64,000 nt of DNA from Pseudocolwellia sp048296855. Its GTDB lineage: Bacteria > Pseudomonadota > Gammaproteobacteria > Enterobacterales > Alteromonadaceae. Positions 8,898 through 16,863 of this stretch are shown here, in pieces (the first letter of the stretch is position 1; every line of letters starts with the position of its first letter). Location: the NCBI GenBank assembly GCA_048296855.1, contig CP182631.1. One strand, 5' to 3'. A program made the translations under genes and the position numbers. The notes below the pieces were generated by a model. The model worked only from the letters and a program-made list of their open reading frames with translations. It had not been told where the DNA came from and ran no database searches.

Positions 8898-9344
8898 TTA
8901 AATACTATTAGGTCTATAAGCTGATTGTTCAAAATAAGAAAAAACGGTTTCAAATGCGCTTTCTTGATATTGCTTTAAACCAGTATCCCTAAAGTCTATA
9001 TCAACCTGACTTTTCGCCAATGACTTTTTAACAGCACTACCCGCAATAATTTCAACAGGCAAGTCTTGAATAAGTTGGATAGCAGCTTCTAATTTAAAAC
9101 CAACAGGTCCACCAGAAAACTTTCCTTTTAATGCTCGACCACGAATAACCACTTTATCAACTTTATAATCTTCCATTAACTTAGCAAATGTAAATTGGAA
9201 AGCTCGTACTTGTTCAGCATCCCCTGCATCTGCGATTGCTATTTTCTGTACTCGTATACTTGGAATATCATACAATCCATTTTCTCGCGACATAATACAA
9301 ACAATCGCGTCATTACCTTTTAATTCAACACCACATATCTTCAT
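8898..9344 (-). CDS. DUF3010 family protein
   Basis: Conserved gammaproteobacterial protein of unknown function, 148 aa from the chosen start MKICGVELKGNDAIVCIM. I recognise the N-terminus and the VVIRGRALKGKFSGGPVGFKLEAAIQ region as the DUF3010 family; its fold looks like a small alpha/beta nuclease-like domain, but that is a guess. An upstream in-frame ATG at 9359 would add five residues (MRFFY). I prefer the ATG at 9342-9344 because GAGG lies 9 nt before it, and the upstream ATG has no binding site. That binding site sits inside a hairpin (9353-9373), so translation may be structure-controlled. It has its own terminator and no obvious operon partner. Confidence 0.85.
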   Translation of the reverse strand: MKICGVELKGNDAIVCIMSRENGLYDIPSIRVQKIAIADAGDAEQVRAFQFTFAKLMEDYKVDKVVIRGRALKGKFSGGPVGFKLEAAIQLIQDLPVEIIAGSAVKKSLAKSQVDIDFRDTGLKQYQESAFETVFSYFEQSAYRPNSI

Positions 9345-9352
9345 GTAAAAAA

Positions 9353-9373
9353 ACCTCATTTATCTAATGAGGT
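9353..9373 (-). promoter_or_regulatory. Hairpin covering the ribosome binding site of the DUF3010 gene
   Basis: ACCTCATT / AATGAGGT, 8 bp with a 5-nt loop. On the minus strand the second arm contains the GAGG binding site and is followed directly by seven T residues and the start codon. The structure could hide the binding site or act as a terminator-like attenuator. Confidence 0.6.
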
Positions 9374-9684
9374 CATTATAAAGTACTTTTCCTTTTGGTG
9401 CAGTTTCTTATACAAAAATATAGAGTCAAAGAAATAGGTAAATAAACTCATCTTCAATTTAACTTAAATAGTTAACCTCAACTCGGGTTAATGAATGTTA
9501 GATAATGAATTAAAATTCTTATTTATCAAAACTTTAATCTGTATCGTTGTTTTCCTAAGTTATATTAGTCTCTCAACATTGATATTTTTGTGTATAACAA
9601 GGCGAATTTTTCTATCTAATAGCTAGCTATTAGTAATAAATTCAACGAAGTTAGGCATAAAAATAGCTTGTTGAGTAACTTTGC
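9374..9684. other. Intergenic region upstream of the DUF3010 gene
   Basis: About 310 bases with no credible gene. It holds a perfect 18-bp palindrome CTAATAGCTAGCTATTAG (9616-9633) near the end of the yggN-like gene and, close to the DUF3010 start, a TATAAT on the minus strand that lacks a good -35 partner. Nothing else is recognisable. Confidence 0.5.
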
Positions 9685-10470
9685 TTATCCCGAGCTGAGG
9701 TTAGTTAATATATTGATGTCTTCAAGTTGTTCAATTTCCTCTTTTAGTTTTTCTTCTAACTGATCAATTTTAGCAACAGCATTGCATAAGCTTGTCGCAC
9801 GTTTTTCAATTTCTGCCCCACGAGCTTCCATCTCAGTTTCTATTTTCTTGCCAAACATTTCCATTTTAGCATCAAAAGAATCCACACCTTCACTAGAAAA
9901 CAGTAACTCTTGCCCTAAAGCAATCATAATGCTCCCAATAGATTTTTGAACAGTTTGTTCTACTACACTTTCAATTCTTTTTTCAAAATTTTCACCGAAA
10001 AAGTCATCTCCAACAAAACCATCTTCGTCAAAATGAACCGTTTTATTAGCAGAAAAATTTTGATCAATTTCATAACTAATCGCCTCAAAGTGACCTGTTA
10101 AATCGTGACTTAATGAATTATCTGGCCCTAACAATTCAGTAAATGCCAAATTAACACCATCAGAAGCTAAGGTAATAGCATCTGTAGCTAAAACCTTTAT
10201 TTGTGGTAACAGCGCACGTATTTCATTAGAGTAACTAGAAACGAGTTTTTGCTGACTTGTGTTTAATGATATTTCTTTATTATTAACGATAAGTATATTG
10301 TCATTAACTATTTTATATAAAGGCTCCTTTTTGTATGAAAACTCAATTTCCGCTGGAGAAATACGAACACCGCCTTTTACGTCAAAATCACAAGTATCGT
10401 TACCAAAAGAAGAGCCATGAGCAAAAACATTAGAACTTACTAAAATAATACCTGTTAATAATATTTTCAT
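9685..10470 (-). CDS. DUF2884 (YggN-like) periplasmic protein
   Basis: 261 aa with a cleavable signal peptide (about 1-17, MKILLTGIILVSSNVFA followed by HGSS). The segment CDFDVKGGVRISPAEIEF is the DUF2884/YggN hallmark. The C-terminus (about 215-255) is a charged coiled coil rich in E and K. Two cysteines (in NDTCDF and TSLCNAV) could form a disulfide. The family is conserved in Gammaproteobacteria and its function is not known to me. It stands alone on the minus strand upstream of the DUF3010 gene, with 311 nt between them, so co-transcription is doubtful. Confidence 0.8.
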   Translation of the reverse strand: MKILLTGIILVSSNVFAHGSSFGNDTCDFDVKGGVRISPAEIEFSYKKEPLYKIVNDNILIVNNKEISLNTSQQKLVSSYSNEIRALLPQIKVLATDAITLASDGVNLAFTELLGPDNSLSHDLTGHFEAISYEIDQNFSANKTVHFDEDGFVGDDFFGENFEKRIESVVEQTVQKSIGSIMIALGQELLFSSEGVDSFDAKMEMFGKKIETEMEARGAEIEKRATSLCNAVAKIDQLEEKLKEEIEQLEDINILTNLSSG

Positions 10471-10758
10471 AATTTAATACCTAATAATATCGTTAGAATT
10501 AACCAGAACATTACAAGTCTAATGCCAAAAATTAAATTAAGTATTTTCAACATGTTAGTTTAATTAAATTTATAAAAACAAAAAAACAACACATGCCTTA
10601 GCGTAATACACTAAAATATAGCTATTTTAATCAATTCGTTTTTACTATTTTATGTGCTTAATAGGTAAACAGTAGAAGTATTATTTAATGGAAAGAATAA
10701 AGATGGGATAAGCGCTAAATTTAAATAGAGGAGTAGTATAAAATGAACAAGCAGACAT
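10471..10758. other. Intergenic region between the cold-shock gene and the yggN-like gene
   Basis: About 290 bases (to the cold-shock terminator) that are AT-rich and without a credible ORF or strong hairpin. It presumably contains the promoter for the yggN-like gene. I see no motif worth naming. Confidence 0.4.
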
Positions 10759-10782
10759 AAAAAAGGCAAGAATAATCTTGCC
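10759..10782 (-). terminator. Rho-independent terminator of the cold-shock gene
   Basis: On the minus strand: GGCAAGA, loop TTAT, TCTTGCC, then TTTTTT. It lies 42 nt after the cold-shock stop codon. Confidence 0.9.
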
Positions 10783-10824
10783 TCTTATACGCTTTATTAA
10801 TAACCGAACGAATCGGCAATTAAA

Positions 10825-11031
10825 TTAAAGTGCTTGAATGTTTTCTGCTTGAGGACCTTTTTGTCCTTGAGTAACAGTAAACTGAACTTTTTGACCTTCA
10901 GCTAAAGTTTTGAAACCGTCGCCAGAGATAGCACTAAAGTGTGCAAACACGTCTGGACCTGATTCTTGCTCAATAAAACCAAAACCTTTAGATTCATTAA
11001 ACCATTTTACTGTACCAGTAGTAGTAGACAT
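10825..11031 (-). CDS. Cold-shock domain protein (CspA family)
   Basis: 68-aa single cold-shock domain, an RNA chaperone. RNP1 is KGFGFI (15-20) and RNP2 is VFAHF (28-32); the N-terminus MSTTTGTVKWFNESKGFGFI is typical. I cannot tell which paralogue (CspA, CspD, CspE) it corresponds to. The ATG is preceded by AGGATATACA. The predicted promoter lies about 150 nt upstream, giving the long leader typical of cold-inducible csp mRNAs, so cold induction at the RNA-structure level is likely (inference from the family). A terminator follows. Confidence 0.97.
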   Translation of the reverse strand: MSTTTGTVKWFNESKGFGFIEQESGPDVFAHFSAISGDGFKTLAEGQKVQFTVTQGQKGPQAENIQAL

Positions 11032-11180
11032 TGTATATCCTATTCTTTTTAAGAGTAATTTTTTTGCCCCAACATTAGGGCGGTGTTGCTGGAAGTGAAG
11101 CTATTACTTATTAAACAGGACGAGCTACTAAATATAACATCGAAACGGCGTACATAAATATAGGTATTACTTTCAAGCTA
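11032..11180 (-). promoter_or_regulatory. Long 5' leader of the cold-shock mRNA
   Basis: About 150 nt between the predicted transcription start (near 11180) and the ATG. It contains a CAACA/TGTTG hairpin close to the start codon and a GTACGCCGTTTCGATG stretch. Length and position match the leaders of cspA-type genes, which fold differently in the cold. I do not claim a defined cold box. Confidence 0.55.
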
Positions 11181-11185
11181 AAAAC

Positions 11186-11213
11186 ATTCTAGCTGAATAA
11201 TATGGTTAGTCAA
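11186..11213 (-). promoter_or_regulatory. Predicted sigma70 promoter of the cold-shock gene
   Basis: On the minus strand TTGACT (11208-11213), 16-nt spacer, TAGAAT (11186-11191). Both boxes are 5 of 6 to consensus. The repeat element beginning at 11229 ends only about 15 bp upstream of the -35. Confidence 0.65.
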
Positions 11214-11228
11214 GTAGTTTTGTTTATA

Positions 11229-11587
11229 TATACCCGTTATCATTCAAGATGCAGGTTTCAGTGGGAACTAAAAACAATTTAGGCACAGATTTCATATTCC
11301 AGACGAAATCTAAGGTCTACATCCATGTATGCAAGGCATTAAGTTTACGTCATGGTTATTCTCGGTAACTGCTCCTGCGTTACCCTAATGTCCTACATCC
11401 ATGTAGGAACCTGACTAGAGTTAATAACGAAACATAAATTGTTTTTAGACCCATCAAAGAAGCGCTTGAGCAAAATCACTTCATCAACAATGCTTTTTAT
11501 AAGGGAGCAACCATTATTACAAAGCATTGCCTTGAATTGATATCGCTCAAACACTCTGAAATAGCCTCTTGATTGGTAACGGGTATA
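11229..11587. repeat. 359-bp palindromic repeat element bounded by TATACCCGTTA inverted repeats
   Basis: Perfect 11-bp terminal inverted repeats, TATACCCGTTA (11229-11239) and TAACGGGTATA (11577-11587). Inside are a 14-bp inverted repeat (CTAAAAACAATTTA 11268-11281 / TAAATTGTTTTTAG 11435-11448), two copies of CTACATCCATGTA (11317-11329, 11393-11405) and a GGTAAC/GTTACC hairpin (11364-11384). The right 46 bp (from 11542) are nearly identical to the right part of the short element at 21150-21205. No coding capacity. It looks like a MITE-type or REP-type intergenic element without its own transposase. Confidence 0.75.
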
Positions 11588-11639
11588 AAAATAAGCGACT
11601 TACTATTCGTTGTAATGTATTGGCTAATAGTCAGTCTAT

Positions 11640-12161
11640 TTAGCGTACTACTTTTGTGCGATTATTTTTATCTCGGCTATTTACAATTAATTCATCTCCT
11701 ATCTGAAAATCATTTAACTTCACCATTCGATCGTATAACACTACATTTACAGTTGCAGCTAAATTCATACAGCCAACAGTTGGTATATAAACAGTTGCAT
11801 CAGCTTTATTAATAATGGATTGAGATATAGTGCCGTCTTCAGGCCCGAACACATAAATCGCGTTACTAGGATGTTTGAAGTATGGCAGAGGAATAGCCCC
11901 TTCGACTAAATCAACACAAACTACTTTCATACCATTAGACATAGCTTCGGTTACTTCATCTACAGCGATTAAAGGTATTTTATCTTTTATGTTTTTAGTA
12001 TCAGTATTAAATTTTGCCGCATGTTCGTAACGTTTTCCGGTATAATAAACTTTATCTACTTGATAACATCCTGCAGCACGCATTACTGCACCTACATTGG
12101 TAGGACTCTTCGGGTTTATTAACCCAACCTCTACTTTATAACTTAATTCTAAATTGCTCAT
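11640..12161 (-). CDS. SPOUT (TrmH/SpoU-like) RNA methyltransferase
   Basis: 173-aa SAM-dependent RNA 2'-O-methyltransferase of the trefoil-knot class. The N-terminal VGLINPKSPTNVGAVMRAAG (about 12-31) is motif 1; VFGPEDGTIS and VYIPTVGCMNLAATVNVVLYDR near the C-terminus are motifs 2 and 3 that form the SAM knot. The exact target nucleotide cannot be read from the sequence; TrmL (CspR) is the nearest family by size, but the motif GPEDGTIS differs from its usual GPE-x-x-GLP. It is monocistronic on the minus strand, immediately downstream-facing of the repeat element. Confidence 0.8.
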   Translation of the reverse strand: MSNLELSYKVEVGLINPKSPTNVGAVMRAAGCYQVDKVYYTGKRYEHAAKFNTDTKNIKDKIPLIAVDEVTEAMSNGMKVVCVDLVEGAIPLPYFKHPSNAIYVFGPEDGTISQSIINKADATVYIPTVGCMNLAATVNVVLYDRMVKLNDFQIGDELIVNSRDKNNRTKVVR

Positions 12162-12387
12162 GAACTACAACAGACTATTAAACATTGTGGAGCATTATAA
12201 AGAATTAATTTTTCTAATAAACTAAATCACAGCTTTAGATCTAGTTATCAATTATTTTTATATTTTTCAGCTCATACATCTATTAACTTTACAGGTATTT
12301 TTTATATGGTAGATGATTTATAATTTTCGTTAATATAGAGATACTCTCTGTATTTTCTATTCATTTTTTACACATTAAGGATTATTC

Positions 12388-13128
12388 GTGAATAAATTAG
12401 CCTCTTTCGTTATTATTATTTTATTATTTTGTGGCGGCGCATTATGGTTTTTAGCAAGCGGCTCACTAGATGACTTTATTAAACAACAAATAGAAAGCCA
12501 AGGAAGTAAAATTACTAACCAGACAGTACTGGTTAAAAATGTTGAGATGAAGCTGGTAAAAGGTTCTGGTGCTATAAATGGCTTTAGTTTAAGTAATCCA
12601 AAACAATACAAGTATCCATATGCTTTTTCTTTTGAAACTGTTTTATTAGATATTAATATTAAAAGCCTAACTGAAGACCCTATCGTTATTGATGAAATTA
12701 GAATTAATAACCCACAGGCTTTTGTTGAACTAACCCAAAATGGTAGTGCCAATTTATCAGACATATTAGATGATATAGAAAAAAACCTTCCAAAAAACGA
12801 AGAAGAAGTTCAACAACCTGAGAGCTCATCACAAAAAGAACCTAACATTCGCGTAAGTAAACTTATTCTAGCTGGCACAAATCTATCGCTAGATTTATCA
12901 GCGTTAGGTAATAAAGAGCACCAAATTACCCTACCAGACATTAACTTAACAAATATAGGCGGAGATAATGGCTTACCAGCGAGTTTGTTAGGTGCAGAAA
13001 TAGCAAAACAAGCTTTATCTTCAATATGGAAACAAGCTAAAACTGAACAAAAACGAAAAATTAAAGATAAAATTAAAAACAAACTAAAAGAAAAAGCATT
13101 AGATAAATTAGGCAACTTTTTAAATTAA
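12388..13128 (+). CDS. AsmA-like single-pass membrane protein
   Basis: 246 aa, GTG start with AAGG about 7 nt upstream. A single N-terminal membrane segment (about 5-24) is followed by a periplasmic domain whose pattern (GFSLSNPKQY-KYPYAFSFETVLLDIN-IKSL, EIRINNPQAFVEL, SNLSDIL) resembles the AsmA/YhdP repeating-beta-groove family, but much shorter than AsmA itself. The middle (about 130-150) is acidic and low complexity, and the C-terminus (about 215-246) is strongly basic and helical (KRKIKDKIKNKLKEKALDKL). Function not known; members are linked to outer membrane lipid transport or assembly. Likely monocistronic. Confidence 0.65.
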   Translation: MNKLASFVIIILLFCGGALWFLASGSLDDFIKQQIESQGSKITNQTVLVKNVEMKLVKGSGAINGFSLSNPKQYKYPYAFSFETVLLDINIKSLTEDPIVIDEIRINNPQAFVELTQNGSANLSDILDDIEKNLPKNEEEVQQPESSSQKEPNIRVSKLILAGTNLSLDLSALGNKEHQITLPDINLTNIGGDNGLPASLLGAEIAKQALSSIWKQAKTEQKRKIKDKIKNKLKEKALDKLGNFLN

Positions 13129-13204
13129 TAACAAAATCTTTTTATTAACGTTATGATAAGTTTAATAGTATGATAAAAATAAGAACAAATAAAAGGGATT
13201 AAAT

Positions 13205-13804
13205 ATGTCAAATTCAAGCAATATATTACCGAAATCCATCGGTATATTAGCCTTACTTACTACCTCAACAATGGCAACTCAATTTGAAGTAACTCCTTAC
13301 GTAGGGAGTATGTCTAGTTCCGATTTAACTGTTCCAAATACGAGTACTTCTATATCTGTTGATAGTGCAACCCACTTTGGGGTTGGTGTAGCTTGGCAAG
13401 AATCACCTAATGGACAAGGACAAATACTTGTAAATTATGCAAGCCATGACTTTAAGTTTGGTGAAGATAATCAAACAAGTTCTGTTGACGTATTGTATGC
13501 TCATTTTAGTGGTGTAGCGCTATTCAGACAAAAAGGCTACATAACAACAGTATCCGTAGGTTTAGGTGCCGCACGCTTTAGTGGTGATGGAGGAAGTGAA
13601 ATATCACCTTCTTTTACAGCTGCTATAGGCACTCGATATGAAATATCTAAAGAAGCAGCTATAGTAACTGAATTAAGAGGTTATGCTAGTTTAATGCAAG
13701 ATGGTGAGACTTTATTTTGTAAAACTGATATTTGTGCGGCAGAATACGACGATACCCCATGGATAGACACAAGTGTTTCTATCGGATTTTCTTATAAATT
13801 TTAA
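13205..13804 (+). CDS. Small outer membrane beta-barrel protein
   Basis: 199 aa with a signal peptide (about 1-25, ending STMA) and a mature part of alternating hydrophobic strands ending in an aromatic C-terminal strand (VSIGFSYKF), the signal for BAM-dependent outer membrane insertion. Predicted as an OmpA-like or OmpW-like eight-strand barrel by length and glycine-rich strands; no family was recognised with certainty. Two cysteines (CKTDIC) lie in what would be an extracellular loop. A distance of 76 nt to the AsmA-like gene leaves co-transcription possible. It converges on the thioredoxin-like gene with only 3 nt between stop codons. Confidence 0.65.
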   Translation: MSNSSNILPKSIGILALLTTSTMATQFEVTPYVGSMSSSDLTVPNTSTSISVDSATHFGVGVAWQESPNGQGQILVNYASHDFKFGEDNQTSSVDVLYAHFSGVALFRQKGYITTVSVGLGAARFSGDGGSEISPSFTAAIGTRYEISKEAAIVTELRGYASLMQDGETLFCKTDICAAEYDDTPWIDTSVSIGFSYKF

Positions 13805-13807
13805 TTC

Positions 13808-14314
13808 TTAATCAATCACTTTTAACGAATTAACATACATAGCAGTAATATCTTCGATAAAATTCTGAGTAGGTCGTTCAATAATACGACCTATCTCTTT
13901 CTCCTCTATAAAAACAACAAACGTTGGCGTATATTTTATACTGTTATTTTTAGCTAAATATTGAGGATCTTTCTTATCAATATCTAAAGCAATAAGTTGA
14001 AATGTCACATTTTGATTATTATCTAAAATAGAAAGTATTCTAGGCACCTCTCTTTGACTATCGTGACACCAAGTCCCAAAATATATATCAATATGTAAGT
14101 TGCTCGGCCAATCCTTAATCTGTAGTTTTTCTTTTTCTGTCACTGAAAAAGCCTGATAACCTTCGTTAAATAACACTTCATTCATCAATAAGTTATCTTT
14201 AGTGATCACGCCAGAAACAATATTATCTGATGTTGAGGCTCCACTAGTACAAGAGGCTACCAACATAAAACCTATTAACATAATAACTTTTGAAGTATGG
14301 CAAAAACCTAGCAT
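13808..14314 (-). CDS. Thioredoxin-fold lipoprotein with a CxxS-type active site
   Basis: 168 aa. The N-terminus carries a lipoprotein signal with lipobox VASC (C22), so the protein is probably anchored to a membrane facing the periplasm. The thioredoxin fold is recognisable from IDIYFGTWCHDSQREVPRIL and the cis-proline segment KYTPTFVVF. The active-site motif is W82-C83-H84-D85-S86: the second cysteine is serine, as in monothiol or PAPS-reductase-like variants, so disulfide oxidoreduction would need a different mechanism. It follows tyrA by 31 nt on the same strand and may be in that operon. No specific partner is evident. Confidence 0.7.
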   Translation of the reverse strand: MLGFCHTSKVIMLIGFMLVASCTSGASTSDNIVSGVITKDNLLMNEVLFNEGYQAFSVTEKEKLQIKDWPSNLHIDIYFGTWCHDSQREVPRILSILDNNQNVTFQLIALDIDKKDPQYLAKNNSIKYTPTFVVFIEEKEIGRIIERPTQNFIEDITAMYVNSLKVID

Positions 14315-14345
14315 ATTGTTTACCTATTGAAGATTAACCCAAATG

Positions 14346-15482
14346 TTATTTCTTTAATTCATTTGCTTTAAGTAACATAGATTTACTTTCTTTTAAAAAA
14401 GCGCCCGCATAATCTCCAAACCAATCGGAGACCTGATTAAACATATTAACGAAAGACTCTTTGTCTCCTGTTTCTACATCTTCAAGTAACTCTAAAAATC
14501 GATAAGCAAAACGTTTCATCATATCAATATTATCCGAATTAGAAAAAATAATATCGCTATACAACACAGGGCTTTGCGCAAACAAACGTCCTACCATAAT
14601 AAGTTCTAATCGATAAATAGGCGAACTCATTTCCACTAACTGCGCTATGTCAGCGCCTTCTGTCATTAAATGATATCCATAAGCGATAGTTGAAAAATGT
14701 CTCATAACTTGTACCATAGCCATAGCTTGGTCATGAGCGGCTGCCTCTACAGCATATATTTTGGCACCCCAAATTTTTATTTGTTCTAGAAGCCATTGAT
14801 AGCTTTCAGGAGAGCGCCCTTCACACGCAATAACGGTTTGTTTTACTAAGCTGGTAACATCAGGCCCAAACATTGGGTGTAAACCAACAACAGGACCTTT
14901 ATGCACTTTAAGCATTTCGTATAAAGGTGATTCTTTTACGCTAGTAACATCAGCTAAAATACATTCTTCTGGCAAGTCGTTAAGCTTTTGAATAATAGAT
15001 GTTGTTAAACGAATAGGTACTGCAACAATAACAACACTTGCACCACTCAATATGTTGGTGCTGTTAGGCCAGTCTTCTTGCTCTATAACTTCTACCTGGT
15101 AATTAGAACGAGTAAATAAGTCGACAAAAATTTTGCCTAATTGCCCCCTCCCACCTATTACAACAATTTTTTTACAGGTAGGATTTACACATAAATAACC
15201 ACTCGCATCTTGACTAAGGTACGAATCGCTCATTAAACGACGGAGCACATCCTCAATAACATCGGGGTTTAAGCCAGCATCTTGCGCTTGTTGCCTACGT
15301 TTAGAAAGTAAGGCTTCTTCACGCTCAGGAGCATAAATAGGCATACCTACTTCACTTTTAAGCTCACCAACCTTAGTGGTAACCGTACGTCGCTTTTTTA
15401 ATAAATCAACTAACTGACAATCAATATCATCAATTTCATCTCTTAATACTGCAAGCTTTTGATCAAATACTATTTTTTCCAT
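14346..15482 (-). CDS. tyrA: Bifunctional chorismate mutase / prephenate dehydrogenase
   Basis: Tyrosine biosynthesis: converts chorismate to prephenate and then to 4-hydroxyphenylpyruvate. 378 aa. The AroQ-type chorismate mutase domain is at about 5-90 (LRDEIDDIDCQLVDLLKKRRTV and YAPEREEALL). The NAD-binding prephenate dehydrogenase domain begins with VVIGGRGQLGKIF near 107-119 and includes GLHPMFGPD. The domain order is the gammaproteobacterial T-protein. It lies 45 nt downstream of aroF, as in the E. coli aroF-tyrA operon, and shares the TyrR-box promoter upstream. Confidence 0.97.
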   Translation of the reverse strand: MEKIVFDQKLAVLRDEIDDIDCQLVDLLKKRRTVTTKVGELKSEVGMPIYAPEREEALLSKRRQQAQDAGLNPDVIEDVLRRLMSDSYLSQDASGYLCVNPTCKKIVVIGGRGQLGKIFVDLFTRSNYQVEVIEQEDWPNSTNILSGASVVIVAVPIRLTTSIIQKLNDLPEECILADVTSVKESPLYEMLKVHKGPVVGLHPMFGPDVTSLVKQTVIACEGRSPESYQWLLEQIKIWGAKIYAVEAAAHDQAMAMVQVMRHFSTIAYGYHLMTEGADIAQLVEMSSPIYRLELIMVGRLFAQSPVLYSDIIFSNSDNIDMMKRFAYRFLELLEDVETGDKESFVNMFNQVSDWFGDYAGAFLKESKSMLLKANELKK

Positions 15483-15527
15483 TGGTGTCTCATCAATGTA
15501 CGGTTAATATTTTAAATATAAAATTTA

Positions 15528-16622
15528 TTAAGCAATACGTGCTTTTAAAACAGTTTGTAATTTTTCATCTGCTGTTGATATCAATTCTTTTGTTGTGGCT
15601 AAATCAATACAAGCGTCAGTTATAGAAACACCATAAGCACGTTCAGCAATAGGAATACTATCGCTCTGGTTACCTGCGTTCAGGTGACTTTCAAGCATAA
15701 TACCAATAATTGACTTATTACCATCAACTATTTGATCAAAAACATCATTTGCGACGATTGGCTGACGTGAATAATCTTTGCTTGAATTACCGTGAGAACA
15801 ATCCACAACAATGCCGGGCTCTAAACCATGATTAGCTAATTCTTGTTCACATAAAGCAACATCTTCAGCGCCATAATTAGGTTTTTTACCGCCACGTAAA
15901 ATAACATGTCCATCTGGGTTGCCTGATGTTTTAATCAACGCCACTTGGCCTTGTGTATTAATACCCATAAAGCGATGTGATGATGCTGCTGATTGCATTG
16001 CATTAATGGCTACATCTAAACTACCTTTAGTGCCATTTTTGAAACCAATTGGCATAGACAAGCCTGAAGCCATTTCTCTATGAGTTTGAGATTCAGTTGT
16101 TCTTGCACCAATTGCAGACCAACTAAATAACTCAGCTAAATATTGTGGGCTAATAGGATCTAATGCTTCAGTTGCTAAAGGTAGTCCTAATTCAGTTAAG
16201 TAAATGAGTAACTCTCTTGCCTTTCTTAAGCCTGATTCAACATCGAATGATCCATCCATATGAGGATCATTAATTAAACCTTTCCAACCAACTGTTGTTC
16301 TTGGTTTTTCAAAGTAGACTCTCATTACTATGTATAATGTGTCTTTATATTCTTCATGAAGTTTTTTAAGTTCGCGAGCATATTCTTTTGCTGCATCAAC
16401 ATCATGCACAGAACATGGACCACTAATAATTAATAAACGGCTATCTTTTTTATGAATGATATCAGCAATAACATTTCTTGCTTGCTGTACAAACACTCGA
16501 CCCGCTTCAGGTAAAGGCAATTCATCTCTTAAAGCTTGAGGAGTAATAAGTACTTCTTCAGCATTTACATGAATATCGTTTAAACGACTTTTTTTAATTT
16601 CTGTATTTATTTCTTGTGTCAT
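15528..16622 (-). CDS. aroF: 3-deoxy-7-phosphoheptulonate synthase (DAHP synthase, type I)
   Basis: First enzyme of the shikimate pathway: condenses PEP with erythrose-4-phosphate. 364 aa from MTQEINTEIKKSRLNDIHV, with LLIISGPCSVHDVDAAKEYA, RVYFEKPRTTVGWKGLINDP and GIMLESHLNAGNQ. I chose this ATG over one 14 codons upstream (16664) because GGCGAGAGTT precedes it and it aligns with the family N-terminus. The linkage with tyrA and the TyrR boxes suggests the tyrosine-sensitive isozyme AroF; isozyme identity is inferred, since AroF, AroG and AroH are similar. Confidence 0.93.
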   Translation of the reverse strand: MTQEINTEIKKSRLNDIHVNAEEVLITPQALRDELPLPEAGRVFVQQARNVIADIIHKKDSRLLIISGPCSVHDVDAAKEYARELKKLHEEYKDTLYIVMRVYFEKPRTTVGWKGLINDPHMDGSFDVESGLRKARELLIYLTELGLPLATEALDPISPQYLAELFSWSAIGARTTESQTHREMASGLSMPIGFKNGTKGSLDVAINAMQSAASSHRFMGINTQGQVALIKTSGNPDGHVILRGGKKPNYGAEDVALCEQELANHGLEPGIVVDCSHGNSSKDYSRQPIVANDVFDQIVDGNKSIIGIMLESHLNAGNQSDSIPIAERAYGVSITDACIDLATTKELISTADEKLQTVLKARIA

Positions 16623-16702
16623 AACTCTCGCCTTATCATAGGTAATTAAATAAGAATAAATCAATTAGTCATACTCAAATGTAATAGTAAAAAGCCAGAA
16701 TA

Positions 16703-16730
16703 GTTATAAAATCAATCAAAACCCTTACAA
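16703..16730 (-). promoter_or_regulatory. Predicted promoter of aroF-tyrA
   Basis: On the minus strand TTGTAA (16725-16730), 16-nt spacer, TATAAC (16703-16708), about 80 nt upstream of the aroF ATG. The strong TyrR box lies 8 bp upstream of the -35. Confidence 0.45.
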
Positions 16731-16738
16731 ATACAAAC

Positions 16739-16779
16739 TGTAAACTTTTATTTACTCAATTTGTATTAAATATTTTACA
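16739..16779. promoter_or_regulatory. Pair of TyrR boxes upstream of aroF-tyrA
   Basis: The TyrR consensus is TGTAAA-N6-TTTACA. TGTAAA-CTTTTA-TTTACT (16739-16756) matches 11 of 12 positions; TGTATT-AAATAT-TTTACA (16762-16779) matches 10 of 12. The two are separated by 5 bp (23 bp centre to centre), a strong/weak pair as found at TyrR-regulated operons. Confidence 0.7.
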
Positions 16780-16807
16780 CATATTTTATGGTCAGGTACA
16801 TAGAACA

Positions 16808-16836
16808 AACAAAAAAAAAGCACCTAAAAGGTGCTT
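16808..16836 (-). terminator. Rho-independent terminator of acs
   Basis: On the minus strand: AAGCACC, loop TTTTA, GGTGCTT, followed by an unbroken run of about nine T residues, 28 nt after the acs stop. Confidence 0.92.
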
Positions 16837-16863
16837 ATTCATTACAAAACTGTAAAGATTTTA

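Noticed and set aside
11573..11812. 79-codon ORF on plus
   Set aside because: Begins inside the repeat element and runs antisense to the RNA methyltransferase.
12375..13115. ORFs on minus opposite the AsmA-like gene
   Set aside because: Shadow frames; the plus-strand gene has a membrane segment, binding site and protein-like pattern.
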